Shown one piece after another: positions 28,464 to 34,850 of a stretch of DNA of 37,783 bases. Position 1 is the first letter of the stretch, and the number at the start of each line of letters is the position of its first letter. The notes under the pieces are model-generated. The model saw nothing but the letters and a program-made list of their open reading frames with translations. It had not been told where the DNA came from and made no database searches. The position numbers and the translations under genes were made by a program. The DNA comes from Tannerella sp. (lineage in GTDB: Bacteria; Bacteroidota; Bacteroidia; Bacteroidales; Tannerellaceae), in assembly GCF_030528505.1 (NCBI RefSeq), contig NZ_JAUMYS010000029.1, positions 1 to 37,783 on the forward strand, read 5' to 3'.

Positions 28464-28893
28464 CGTACAAAAGGCAGTAGGGTTTCTTGCTATCTGTGTA
28501 ATCGTTTTGTTTTTTGTGTTATCTTGTCTATATCATAAAACGAGAATTGATTATATTCGTGAACATGGGGTTTGGACAATATTAACCGTTACAAATAAAA
28601 AAGTATCTTGGCGTGGATATAAGGTTTATTATTATTTCGAGTATAATGGTAATATACAAAGAAATATGGAGATTATGACAGATTTAGAAGCAAAGTCCGG
28701 TAACCGTTTTTTTATGATGATTGTTCCCGGGGAAGAATCAAAATATTTTATTTCTGATGCCGTTCCCGATTGGTTTACCTTGTCACCTCCTCAAGAAGGA
28801 TGGAAAACGCGCCCATCCGAAAGAAAGATGCGCCGTATGATGGAGCAAGACAGCATTCGCCGGGGCCTAAAAGAGGAGGTGCAGAGGGAGTGA
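28438..28893 (+). CDS. Putative immunity membrane protein, type A, copy 1
   Basis: A 151-residue protein with one N-terminal transmembrane segment (about 13-33, AVGFLAICVIVLFFVLSCLY). A soluble domain follows with HGVWTILTVTNKKVSWRGY, VPDWFTLSPPQEGW and a charged C-terminal tail MRRMMEQDSIRRGLKEE. I recognise no named family. The start overlaps the effector gene end by 26 bases, the usual arrangement for an effector and its cognate immunity gene. It is identical at the DNA level to the third gene of the array. A single TM anchor would suit protection against a membrane-acting toxin. The immunity role is inferred from position and amplification. Confidence 0.65.
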   Translation: MTNWDEKSDVQKAVGFLAICVIVLFFVLSCLYHKTRIDYIREHGVWTILTVTNKKVSWRGYKVYYYFEYNGNIQRNMEIMTDLEAKSGNRFFMMIVPGEESKYFISDAVPDWFTLSPPQEGWKTRPSERKMRRMMEQDSIRRGLKEEVQRE

Positions 28894-28965
28894 ATGAAAA
28901 AAGAGCACCAAATACCGGACAACAAAACAGATGGAGAAAAAAGCGAAGAAGAATATAATCGGTAA
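28894..28965 (+). other. Overlapping 23-codon frame before immunity gene 2
   Basis: An ATG directly after the gene 1 stop (TGAATG) opens a 23-residue hydrophilic frame ending KSEEEYNR that runs out of frame into gene 2. It recurs identically at 29877-29948 because it lies within the perfect repeat. It resembles the overlap of effector tail (MEEYKYDKLGRKE) and gene 1. It may be a coupling peptide, the tail of a lost effector, or nothing. Confidence 0.25.
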
Positions 28966-29374
28966 TATCGGTTGCTTGGCGATAATCATCTATATGTCGG
29001 TAATCACATGGCGTGGTTGTCAGGAGACAGATTATGTTAAGAAGCATGGGGTATGGACTATCTTAACGATTACGAAAACTCGTGGAGCACCAAAGGGATA
29101 CAATGTTGAATATACCTTTCAGTATAATCACCGTATGTATGAAAATGGTACCAATATGGCACTCAAAGAATTTATCAATGTAAACCGTTTTTTTATGATG
29201 GTTGTTCCGAACGAGGAGTCAAGGATACGCATTTTCGACGCTGTCCCTAATTGGTTTACGTTAGAGGCTCCTCCGGAAGGGTGGAAAACGTGCCCTACCG
29301 AAAAGGAGATGCGCCGTATGATGGAACAAGACAGCATCCGCCGGGGGCTAAAAGAGGAGGTGCAGAGGGAATGA
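28931..29374 (+). CDS. Putative immunity membrane protein, type B, copy 1
   Basis: A 147-residue relative of the type A protein. The N-terminus is lysine-rich (MEKKAKKN), then one TM segment (about 9-26, IIGNIGCLAIIIYMSVITW). By the positive-inside rule the C-terminal domain would be periplasmic. The soluble part shares HGVWTILTITKTRGAPKGYN, NRFFMMVVPNEESR, PNWFTLEAPPEGWK and the same C-terminal tail as type A. It starts 37 bases after gene 1. It differs from copy 2 mainly between residues 15 and 37 and near ALKEFI/RIRIFD. No family name is known to me. Confidence 0.62.
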   Translation: MEKKAKKNIIGNIGCLAIIIYMSVITWRGCQETDYVKKHGVWTILTITKTRGAPKGYNVEYTFQYNHRMYENGTNMALKEFINVNRFFMMVVPNEESRIRIFDAVPNWFTLEAPPEGWKTCPTEKEMRRMMEQDSIRRGLKEEVQRE

Positions 29375-29380
29375 GTGAGT

Positions 29381-29391
29381 GTTTCTGAAAC
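29381..29391. repeat. Short palindrome at array junction, copy 1
   Basis: GTTTC-T-GAAAC lies seven bases after the gene 2 stop. The same palindrome recurs at 30865-30875 after the last gene, inside a shared tract running from the gene 3' ends to CGTCCAAAGG. It may mark a recombination junction. Confidence 0.5.
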
Positions 29392-29393
29392 GT

Positions 29394-29446
29394 CCAAAGG
29401 CAAAATGGAAGAATATAAATATGACAAATTGGGACGAAAAGAGTGA
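29394..29446 (+). pseudogene. Remnant of the effector 3' end, first fossil
   Basis: The last 53 bases of the effector gene (tail KGKMEEYKYDKLGRKE plus stop, identical to 28411-28463) are present again without the rest of the gene. It overlaps the start of immunity gene 3 just as the live gene overlaps gene 1, showing that the duplicated unit carried a piece of the effector with it. Confidence 0.8.
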
Positions 29447-29876
29447 CGTACAAAAGGCAGTAGGGTTTCTTGCTATCTGTGTAATCGTTTTGTTTTTTGT
29501 GTTATCTTGTCTATATCATAAAACGAGAATTGATTATATTCGTGAACATGGGGTTTGGACAATATTAACCGTTACAAATAAAAAAGTATCTTGGCGTGGA
29601 TATAAGGTTTATTATTATTTCGAGTATAATGGTAATATACAAAGAAATATGGAGATTATGACAGATTTAGAAGCAAAGTCCGGTAACCGTTTTTTTATGA
29701 TGATTGTTCCCGGGGAAGAATCAAAATATTTTATTTCTGATGCCGTTCCCGATTGGTTTACCTTGTCACCTCCTCAAGAAGGATGGAAAACGCGCCCATC
29801 CGAAAGAAAGATGCGCCGTATGATGGAGCAAGACAGCATTCGCCGGGGCCTAAAAGAGGAGGTGCAGAGGGAGTGA
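29421..29876 (+). CDS. Putative immunity membrane protein, type A, copy 2 (identical to copy 1)
   Basis: DNA and protein are identical to the gene at 28438-28893, so the same ATG (29421) is used. The open frame runs back to 29379, but those 14 codons are effector-tail and junction sequence. The second complete copy would raise dosage, or be raw material for divergence. It is followed at 37 bases by the second type B gene. Confidence 0.65.
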   Translation: MTNWDEKSDVQKAVGFLAICVIVLFFVLSCLYHKTRIDYIREHGVWTILTVTNKKVSWRGYKVYYYFEYNGNIQRNMEIMTDLEAKSGNRFFMMIVPGEESKYFISDAVPDWFTLSPPQEGWKTRPSERKMRRMMEQDSIRRGLKEEVQRE

Positions 29877-29913
29877 ATGAAAAAAGAGCACCAAATACCG
29901 GACAACAAAACAG

Positions 29914-30357
29914 ATGGAGAAAAAAGCGAAGAAGAATATAATCGGTAATATCGGCTGTATAACGATCTTTGCCACCATTACGATTATTATGTGGAATAGT
30001 TATAGGGAAGCGAATTATGTTGAGAAAAACGGTGTATGGACCATCTTAACGGTTACAAAAACTCGTGGAGCACCAAAGGGATACAATGTTGAATATACCT
30101 TTCAGTATAACCACCGTATGTATGAAGATGGGACCAATATGCCACTCAAAAAATTTATCAATGTAAACCGCTTTTTTATGATGGTTGTTCCTAACGAGGA
30201 GTCACGACATCTTATCTTCGACGCTGTCCCTAATTGGTTTACGTTAGAGGCTCCTCCGGAAGGGTGGAAAACGTGCCCTACCGAAAAGGAGATGCGCCGT
30301 ATGATGGAACAAGACAGCATCCGCCGGGGGCTAAAAGAGGAGGTGCAGAGGGAGTGA
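29914..30357 (+). CDS. Putative immunity membrane protein, type B, copy 2
   Basis: A 147-residue paralogue of the gene at 28931-29374. The first 14 residues are identical, then the TM segment differs (CITIFATITIIMWNSYREAN against CLAIIIYMSVITWRGCQETD). The soluble domain is again nearly identical, with changes around PLKKFI and RHLIFD. Variation concentrated in the TM segment and in one patch of the soluble domain suggests selection on toxin recognition. Its stop TGA is followed directly by the GTG proposed to start gene 5. Confidence 0.62.
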   Translation: MEKKAKKNIIGNIGCITIFATITIIMWNSYREANYVEKNGVWTILTVTKTRGAPKGYNVEYTFQYNHRMYEDGTNMPLKKFINVNRFFMMVVPNEESRHLIFDAVPNWFTLEAPPEGWKTCPTEKEMRRMMEQDSIRRGLKEEVQRE

Positions 30358-30858
30358 GTGTATCCAAAGTATCTAAAGATAAAATTGAAGAATATAAAGA
30401 CAGATTGGGACGAAAAAAGTGACGCACAAAAGGCAGTAGGATTTCTTTCTTTTTGTGCAATCATTTTGTTTTTTGTGTTATCTTGTCTATATCATAAAAC
30501 GAGAATTAACGATATCCGTGAGCATGGGGTTTGGACAATATTAACCGTTACAAATAAAAAAGTATCCTGGCGTGGATATGAGGTTTGTTATTATTATCAG
30601 TATAATAATAAGATATATAAAAAAATGACGATTGTAGGAAGTTTAGATGCAAAATATGGAAGTCGTTTTTTTGTAAAGATTGCACTAAATCCAGATGAAA
30701 AACCAATTCATCTTATTTCTGATGCCGTTCCCGATTGGTTTACCTTGTCACCTCCTCCGGAAGGGTGGAAAACACGCCCTACCGAAAAGGAGATGCGCCG
30801 TATGATGGAACAAGACAGCATCCGCCGGGGGCTAAAAGAGGAGGTGCAGAGGGAGTGA
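30358..30858 (+). CDS. Putative immunity membrane protein, type A, copy 3 (start codon uncertain)
   Basis: The most diverged type A member. The ATG used by copies 1 and 2 has been lost: TATAAATATGACAAATTGG there is TATAAAGACAGATTGG here. The open frame can start at GTG 30358, directly after the gene 4 stop, giving 166 residues with a basic leader (YPKYLKIKLKNIK), or at TTG 30385. The body has the TM segment AVGFLSFCAIILFFVLSCLY, then HGVWTILTVTNKKVSWRGY, a variable middle (YKKMTIVGSLDAKYGSRFF), and the common C-terminal tail. It may be expressed by coupling to gene 4, or be decaying. It is the last gene of the + strand array. Confidence 0.5.
   Translation: MYPKYLKIKLKNIKTDWDEKSDAQKAVGFLSFCAIILFFVLSCLYHKTRINDIREHGVWTILTVTNKKVSWRGYEVCYYYQYNNKIYKKMTIVGSLDAKYGSRFFVKIALNPDEKPIHLISDAVPDWFTLSPPPEGWKTRPTEKEMRRMMEQDSIRRGLKEEVQRE
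30361..30422 (+). pseudogene. Remnant of the effector 3' end, second and diverged fossil
   Basis: In the effector frame this stretch reads SKVSKDKIEEYKDRLGRKK and then a stop, clearly related to the live tail KGKMEEYKYDKLGRKE. It lies under the start of immunity gene 5 in the other frame. Confidence 0.65.
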
Positions 30859-30925
30859 GTGAGTGTTTCTGAAACGTCCAAAGGAAGACAGCTATCAAGT
30901 TGCAAATACACAACAAATTGCGCAT
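30859..30925. other. Gap between the two convergent immunity arrays
   Basis: Only 67 bases separate the stop codons of the two arrays. It holds palindrome copy 2 (GTTTC-T-GAAAC, 30865-30875) and most of a TssD-start-like motif (30911-30929). No terminator hairpin with a T-run is visible, so antisense read-through between the arrays is possible. Confidence 0.6.
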
Positions 30926-30929
30926 CTAC
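30911..30929 (-). repeat. TssD-start-like motif, array end copy
   Basis: CAACAAATTGCGCATCTAC; on the minus strand, GTAGATGCGCAATTTGTTG directly follows the stop of lipoprotein A. It is a near copy of the sequence around the start codon of the TssD-N gene (37711-37729) and of 34684-34702. Confidence 0.6.
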
Positions 30930-31837
30930 GGAATTACCGTTTCCGGAGGGGCATGGGGTTGTTTTTGGGGCAGGGGAAATGTTTTTCCGTCCAGACAATC
31001 CAACTGCTCCGTTCGCAGAAACTCACGCATAAAATGCTTCGTAGGCAAAGCCAACAAAGCCGTATCGACTTCCTGAAAGTATTCGGGTTTTAAGAGCCAA
31101 TCAAAGGTACAAAACCCGAGAAAACGTTTCACCAGCCTCCCATGCTGATAATAATTTAATTTTAATCTCTCCATAGGAAAATAGCACATACCCAAATCCG
31201 AGGTCGGAGCCAATAACTCATCCTCGTCGCAATACGGATCATTGCCGGAATGCTCTATCGAATCCTGCTTGTCATAATAATGGTATACAGATTCATATTC
31301 AGCGTACCAAATATATTTATAAAAACGCTCATAGTCCGGTATAAGGAAGTAATCGTGGGAGACCCTGTATAAATGGCTCACTTCTTCTTCCTGACGTTCA
31401 TTATGGGTCATATACCGGTACCGGATAACCGTATCAATCTGAAACCTGTACAAAGGAAGCACATCACTGTAACGCAGTTTGACACCTTCCGGAAGATGCT
31501 CATCCGCAATATTCATCCCGAATACTCCCGAACGAGAAGAAGGTTCATAATATGTATACAATTCTCCTCGCCAAGGATCTCCGCTTATTTTGATTAAAGG
31601 CCTGTATTCGGGTCTTGAAAAAGTACATCTGTAATCATATAACAGCGTATCATCATGTTGATAACGATAGATCCGCTGCTCAATATTATTACCAAAGTAT
31701 CTTAACGAATCAGGTAAGATTAGCACCTCAGAGATAATTTCTTCAATATACTGAGGCTTCGGCCGAAACAAACCGCACGAAGCAATAAAAAGCAACGCCC
31801 CGGCGCATAAAAGAATTTTACGATCAAACATTTTCAT
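30926..31837 (-). CDS. Immunity-type lipoprotein A (last in array)
   Basis: A 303-residue lipoprotein with signal peptide MKMFDRKILLCAGALLFIAS and lipidation at Cys21 (IASCGLF). The open frame extends to 31933, but that part is the out-of-frame 3' end of the preceding paralogue, so the ATG at 31837 (or 31831) is used. The residues after Cys (GLFRPK) lack the acidic surface-export signal, suggesting the periplasmic face. The body is tyrosine- and arginine-rich with repeated YRYQ, RSGVFGMN, LPLYRFQIDTVIRYRYM, YHYYDKQDS and DLGMCYFPMERLK motifs. No named family is recognised. Its central 578 bases are identical to copy D. Confidence 0.7.
   Translation of the reverse strand: MKMFDRKILLCAGALLFIASCGLFRPKPQYIEEIISEVLILPDSLRYFGNNIEQRIYRYQHDDTLLYDYRCTFSRPEYRPLIKISGDPWRGELYTYYEPSSRSGVFGMNIADEHLPEGVKLRYSDVLPLYRFQIDTVIRYRYMTHNERQEEEVSHLYRVSHDYFLIPDYERFYKYIWYAEYESVYHYYDKQDSIEHSGNDPYCDEDELLAPTSDLGMCYFPMERLKLNYYQHGRLVKRFLGFCTFDWLLKPEYFQEVDTALLALPTKHFMREFLRTEQLDCLDGKTFPLPQKQPHAPPETVIP
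31101..31678 (-). repeat. 578-bp identical segment, copy in lipoprotein A
   Basis: Matches 33909-34486 (offset 2808) without a difference by eye. It covers most of the variable middle of genes A and D. The flanks differ: two changes at 31099-31100 and several after 31678. Confidence 0.9.
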
Positions 31838-32014
31838 TTTACGATCTATATAATAGGTATCTACGGAATTACCGTTGCTGGAGGGGCATGGGGTTGTTTT
31901 TGGGGCAGGGGAAATGTTTTTCCGTCCAGACAATCCAACTGCTCCGTTCGCAGAAACTCACGTATAAAATGCTTCGTAGGCAAAGCCAACAAGGCCGTAT
32001 CCATTTCCTGAAGG
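31761..32014 (-). repeat. Constant junction block, A/B
   Basis: About 250 bases covering the 5' end of gene A (signal peptide), a 23-base spacer, and the 3' end of gene B (LLALPTKHF to the end). Near-identical blocks lie at B/C, C/D and D/E, so each variable middle is framed by the same sequence. Confidence 0.85.
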
Positions 32015-32781
32015 TATTGGGCTTTTATCGTATCATTAAAAATACAAAACCCGAGAAAACGTTTCATCAGTCTTTTTCCCACATAATAATCGATTTTCAC
32101 TTTCTCTACCGGAAAATAACACATACCTAAATTCTCGGTTGGCGGTAATATATTATCCTCGTTTCTACATCGACCGTATCGGGTATATAATATCGAATCA
32201 CGCTTGTCATAATAATGGTATGCAGCATCATAGTAAGCACTCCAAATAAGGTTATAAAAACGAAAGAACTCGGATTCAAGATTATAGTATTCACGGGATG
32301 CCCTGTATAAATTGTTTTTCAGATCTTCCTTCCGTTCATTAGAGGCCATATACCGGTAGCGGATAACCGTATCGATCTGAAACCTGTATAAAGGTAATTC
32401 GCTGCCGCCCGGCAGTTCGATACCCTCCGGATGACCCTCCCTAACAGTCATCCCCAATATGCCCGAACGAGAAAAAGGAGCATAATGCGTATAGAGTCTT
32501 CCCCCTAAGAAAAAATCAGGGTCTTTACTTATTTTGATGAACGGAAAATATTCAGGTCTTTCAAAAACACATCTGTACTCGTATAACAGCGTATCATTTC
32601 GCTGATAACGATAGATATCCTGCATAATCCTGTCATATCCGTATTTTGTCGTATCACATGGTGCTATCATTGGGTTTTTATCAAATTCATACAAATGTAT
32701 CTTCGGCCGGAACAAACCGCACGAAGCAATGAAAAGCAACGCCCCGGCGCATAAAAGAATTTTACGATCAAACATTTTCAT
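31861..32781 (-). CDS. Immunity-type lipoprotein B
   Basis: A 306-residue paralogue with the same signal peptide and Cys21 (IASCGLFRPK). The middle belongs to a second sequence group shared with C and E: IHLYEFD, IMQDIYRYQRNDTLLYEYRC, HPEGIELPGGSELPLYRFQ, NILPPTENLGMCYFPVEKVK and IDYYVGKRLMKRFLGF. It carries a few unique residues (DPDFFLGGRLYTHYAPFSRS). The C-terminal 43 residues, from LLALPTKHFIREFLRTEQLD onward, are almost the same in all five. The ORF start at 32877 is rejected for the same reason as in A. The function as cognate immunity to the metalloprotease is inferred from position. Confidence 0.68.
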   Translation of the reverse strand: MKMFDRKILLCAGALLFIASCGLFRPKIHLYEFDKNPMIAPCDTTKYGYDRIMQDIYRYQRNDTLLYEYRCVFERPEYFPFIKISKDPDFFLGGRLYTHYAPFSRSGILGMTVREGHPEGIELPGGSELPLYRFQIDTVIRYRYMASNERKEDLKNNLYRASREYYNLESEFFRFYNLIWSAYYDAAYHYYDKRDSILYTRYGRCRNEDNILPPTENLGMCYFPVEKVKIDYYVGKRLMKRFLGFCIFNDTIKAQYLQEMDTALLALPTKHFIREFLRTEQLDCLDGKTFPLPQKQPHAPPATVIP

Positions 32782-32956
32782 TTTACGATCTATATAATAG
32801 GTATCTACGGAATTACCGTTTCCGGAGGGGCATGGGGGTGTTTTTTGGGCAGGGGAAATGTTTTTCCGTCCAGACAATCCAACCGCTCCGTGCGCAGAAA
32901 CTCACGTATAAAATGCTTCGTAGGCAAAGCCAACAAGGTCGTATCGACTTCCTGAA
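32705..32956 (-). repeat. Constant junction block, B/C
   Basis: Near-identical to the A/B block. It differs by a few substitutions, for example CCTTGTT/CCTTGCT-type changes in the 3' end of gene C (LRTERLD instead of LRTEQLD). Confidence 0.85.
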
Positions 32957-33710
32957 AGTATTCGGGTTTTAAGAGCCTGTCAAAGGTACAGAACCCGAGA
33001 AAACGTTTCATCAGTCTTTTTCCCACATAATAATCGATTTTTGCCTTCTCTACCGGAAAATAACACATCCCCAAATCATAGGTCGGAGGTAATATATTAT
33101 CCTCGCTACAATATGGATAATAACGAGCGTATATTGCCGAATCCTGCTTGTCGTAATAATGGTATACTGCACGATAGTATGCATACCAAATATTTTTATA
33201 AAAATCCCAAGAATCCGATATACGGTATTCGCGCGAAACCCTGTATAAATCGTTTTTCACCTCTTCCAAACGTTCATTATGGGTCATATACCGATAGCGG
33301 ATAACCGTATCGATCTGAAACCTGTATAAAGGCAATACACCGCCACCCGGCAGTTCGACACCCTCCGGATGGCGCTTCCCAATATTCATACCGAATACGC
33401 CCGAACGAGAAGAAGGAGTATAATATGTATACAATTTTCCCGCATACGAATCCCCGCATATTTTGACTAAAGTGCTGTATTCGGGTCTTTCAAAAACGCA
33501 TCTGTATTCGTATAACAACGTATCATTTGGCTGATAACGATAGATATCCTGCATAATTCTGTCATCTCCGTATATTGTTCTATCATACGGTGCTATCATC
33601 GGACATTTATCGAATTCAAACAAGTGTATCTTGGGCCGGAACAAACCGCACGAAGCAATGAAAAGCAACGCCCCGGCGCATAAAAGAATTTTACGATCAA
33701 ACATTTTCAT
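32805..33710 (-). CDS. Immunity-type lipoprotein C
   Basis: A 301-residue paralogue with the common signal peptide, Cys21 and GLFRPKIHLFEFD. It groups with B in the region MIAPYDRTIYGDDRIMQDIY and in NILPPTYDLGMCYFPVEKAK, but shares RSGVFGMN and RYRYMTHNER with A and D and FCTFDRLLKPEYFQEVD with D. That makes it a mosaic of both groups. The start is 33710; the extended frame to 33806 is junction sequence. The spacer to D is 23 bases, as for A/B and B/C. Confidence 0.68.
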   Translation of the reverse strand: MKMFDRKILLCAGALLFIASCGLFRPKIHLFEFDKCPMIAPYDRTIYGDDRIMQDIYRYQPNDTLLYEYRCVFERPEYSTLVKICGDSYAGKLYTYYTPSSRSGVFGMNIGKRHPEGVELPGGGVLPLYRFQIDTVIRYRYMTHNERLEEVKNDLYRVSREYRISDSWDFYKNIWYAYYRAVYHYYDKQDSAIYARYYPYCSEDNILPPTYDLGMCYFPVEKAKIDYYVGKRLMKRFLGFCTFDRLLKPEYFQEVDTTLLALPTKHFIREFLRTERLDCLDGKTFPLPKKHPHAPPETVIP

Positions 33711-33886
33711 TTTACGATCTATATAATAGGTATCTACGGAATTACCGTTTCCGGAGGGGCATGGGGTTGTTTTTGGGGAAGGGGAAATGTTTTTCCGTCC
33801 AGACAATCCAACTGCTCCGTTCGCAAGAACTCACGTATAAAATGCTTCGTAGGCAAAGCCAATAAGGCCGTATCGACTTCCTGAAA
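33634..33886 (-). repeat. Constant junction block, C/D
   Basis: Same structure as the A/B and B/C blocks: 5' signal-peptide region of C, a 23-base spacer, 3' end of D. Confidence 0.85.
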
Positions 33887-34645
33887 GTATTCGGGTTTTA
33901 AGAGCCTGTCAAAGGTACAAAACCCGAGAAAACGTTTCACCAGCCTCCCATGCTGATAATAATTTAATTTTAATCTCTCCATAGGAAAATAGCACATACC
34001 CAAATCCGAGGTCGGAGCCAATAACTCATCCTCGTCGCAATACGGATCATTGCCGGAATGCTCTATCGAATCCTGCTTGTCATAATAATGGTATACAGAT
34101 TCATATTCAGCGTACCAAATATATTTATAAAAACGCTCATAGTCCGGTATAAGGAAGTAATCGTGGGAGACCCTGTATAAATGGCTCACTTCTTCTTCCT
34201 GACGTTCATTATGGGTCATATACCGGTACCGGATAACCGTATCAATCTGAAACCTGTACAAAGGAAGCACATCACTGTAACGCAGTTTGACACCTTCCGG
34301 AAGATGCTCATCCGCAATATTCATCCCGAATACTCCCGAACGAGAAGAAGGTTCATAATATGTATACAATTCTCCTCGCCAAGGATCTCCGCTTATTTTG
34401 ATTAAAGGCCTGTATTCGGGTCTTGAAAAAGTACATCTGTAATCATATAACAGCGTATCATCATGTTGATAACGATAGATCCGCTGTTCAATATCATCAC
34501 CTAAGTACCATACCGAATCAGGTAAGATTAGCACCTCAGAGATAATTTCTTCAATATATTGAGGCTTAGGCCGGAACAAACTGCACGAAGCAATGGTAAG
34601 TAGCACCCCGGCACATAGAAGAATTTTACGATCAAACATTTTCAT
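33734..34645 (-). CDS. Immunity-type lipoprotein D
   Basis: A 303-residue near-twin of A. The signal peptide varies slightly (ILLCAGVLLTIASCSLFRPK). Residues 21-50 are PQYIEEIISEVLILPDS in both, and from there 578 bases are identical to A. Differences cluster after that block (WYLGDDIEQ against RYFGNNIEQ) and at FDRLLKPEYF against FDWLLKPEYF. The start is 34645; the frame to 34771 is junction plus spacer. The 53-base spacer to E is longer than the others because it contains an extra stretch with a TssD-start-like motif. Confidence 0.7.
   Translation of the reverse strand: MKMFDRKILLCAGVLLTIASCSLFRPKPQYIEEIISEVLILPDSVWYLGDDIEQRIYRYQHDDTLLYDYRCTFSRPEYRPLIKISGDPWRGELYTYYEPSSRSGVFGMNIADEHLPEGVKLRYSDVLPLYRFQIDTVIRYRYMTHNERQEEEVSHLYRVSHDYFLIPDYERFYKYIWYAEYESVYHYYDKQDSIEHSGNDPYCDEDELLAPTSDLGMCYFPMERLKLNYYQHGRLVKRFLGFCTFDRLLKPEYFQEVDTALLALPTKHFIREFLRTEQLDCLDGKTFPLPQKQPHAPPETVIP
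33909..34486 (-). repeat. 578-bp identical segment, copy in lipoprotein D
   Basis: Identical to 31101-31678. Genes B and C between the two copies are clearly different, so this is not a simple tandem duplication; gene conversion or a block duplication followed by replacement is needed. Confidence 0.9.
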
Positions 34646-34850
34646 TTTACGATCTATATAATAGGTATTGGGATGTAGATAAGCAATAAATTGCGTATCT
34701 ACGGAATTACCGTTTCCGGAGGGGCATGGGGTTGTTTTTCGGGCAGGGGAAACGTTTTTCCGTCCAGACAATCCAACCGCTCCGTTCGCAGAAACTCACG
34801 GATAAAATGCTTCGTAGGCAAAGCCAATAAGGCCGTATCGACTTCCTGAA
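34569..34850 (-). repeat. Constant junction block, D/E, with insertion
   Basis: Same block as A/B, interrupted by about 30 extra bases in the spacer (34669-34698). Confidence 0.8.
34684..34702 (-). repeat. TssD-start-like motif in the D/E spacer
   Basis: CAATAAATTGCGTATCTAC; on the minus strand it directly follows the stop of gene E. It matches the start region of the TssD-N gene at 37711-37729 with two differences, and the array-end copy at 30911-30929 with two. Confidence 0.6.

Larger units (their letters stand above)
28411..28971 (+). repeat. 561-bp direct repeat, copy 1
   Basis: Base-for-base identical (by eye, line by line) to 29394-29954, offset 983. It covers the last 53 bases of the effector gene, all of immunity gene 1, the spacer, and the first 41 bases of immunity gene 2. 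Identity ends inside the codon after NIG(C), where the two B-type genes diverge. Confidence 0.92.
29394..29954 (+). repeat. 561-bp direct repeat, copy 2
   Basis: Identical to 28411-28971. The absence of any difference implies a very recent duplication or ongoing gene conversion. Confidence 0.92.

Noticed and set aside
28501-28530. Lipobox in the type A immunity proteins (FFVLSC)
   Set aside because: The -3 and -2 residues (V, L) fit poorly, the Cys is at the end of a long TM segment, and type B relatives have no equivalent Cys.
31838-34771. Long N-terminal extensions (starting MSGRKN...) on lipoproteins A-D that overlap the next gene by about 72 bases
   Set aside because: They are the 3' end of the upstream paralogue read in another frame. 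The internal ATG gives a proper signal peptide and lipobox, and the extension would bury it.
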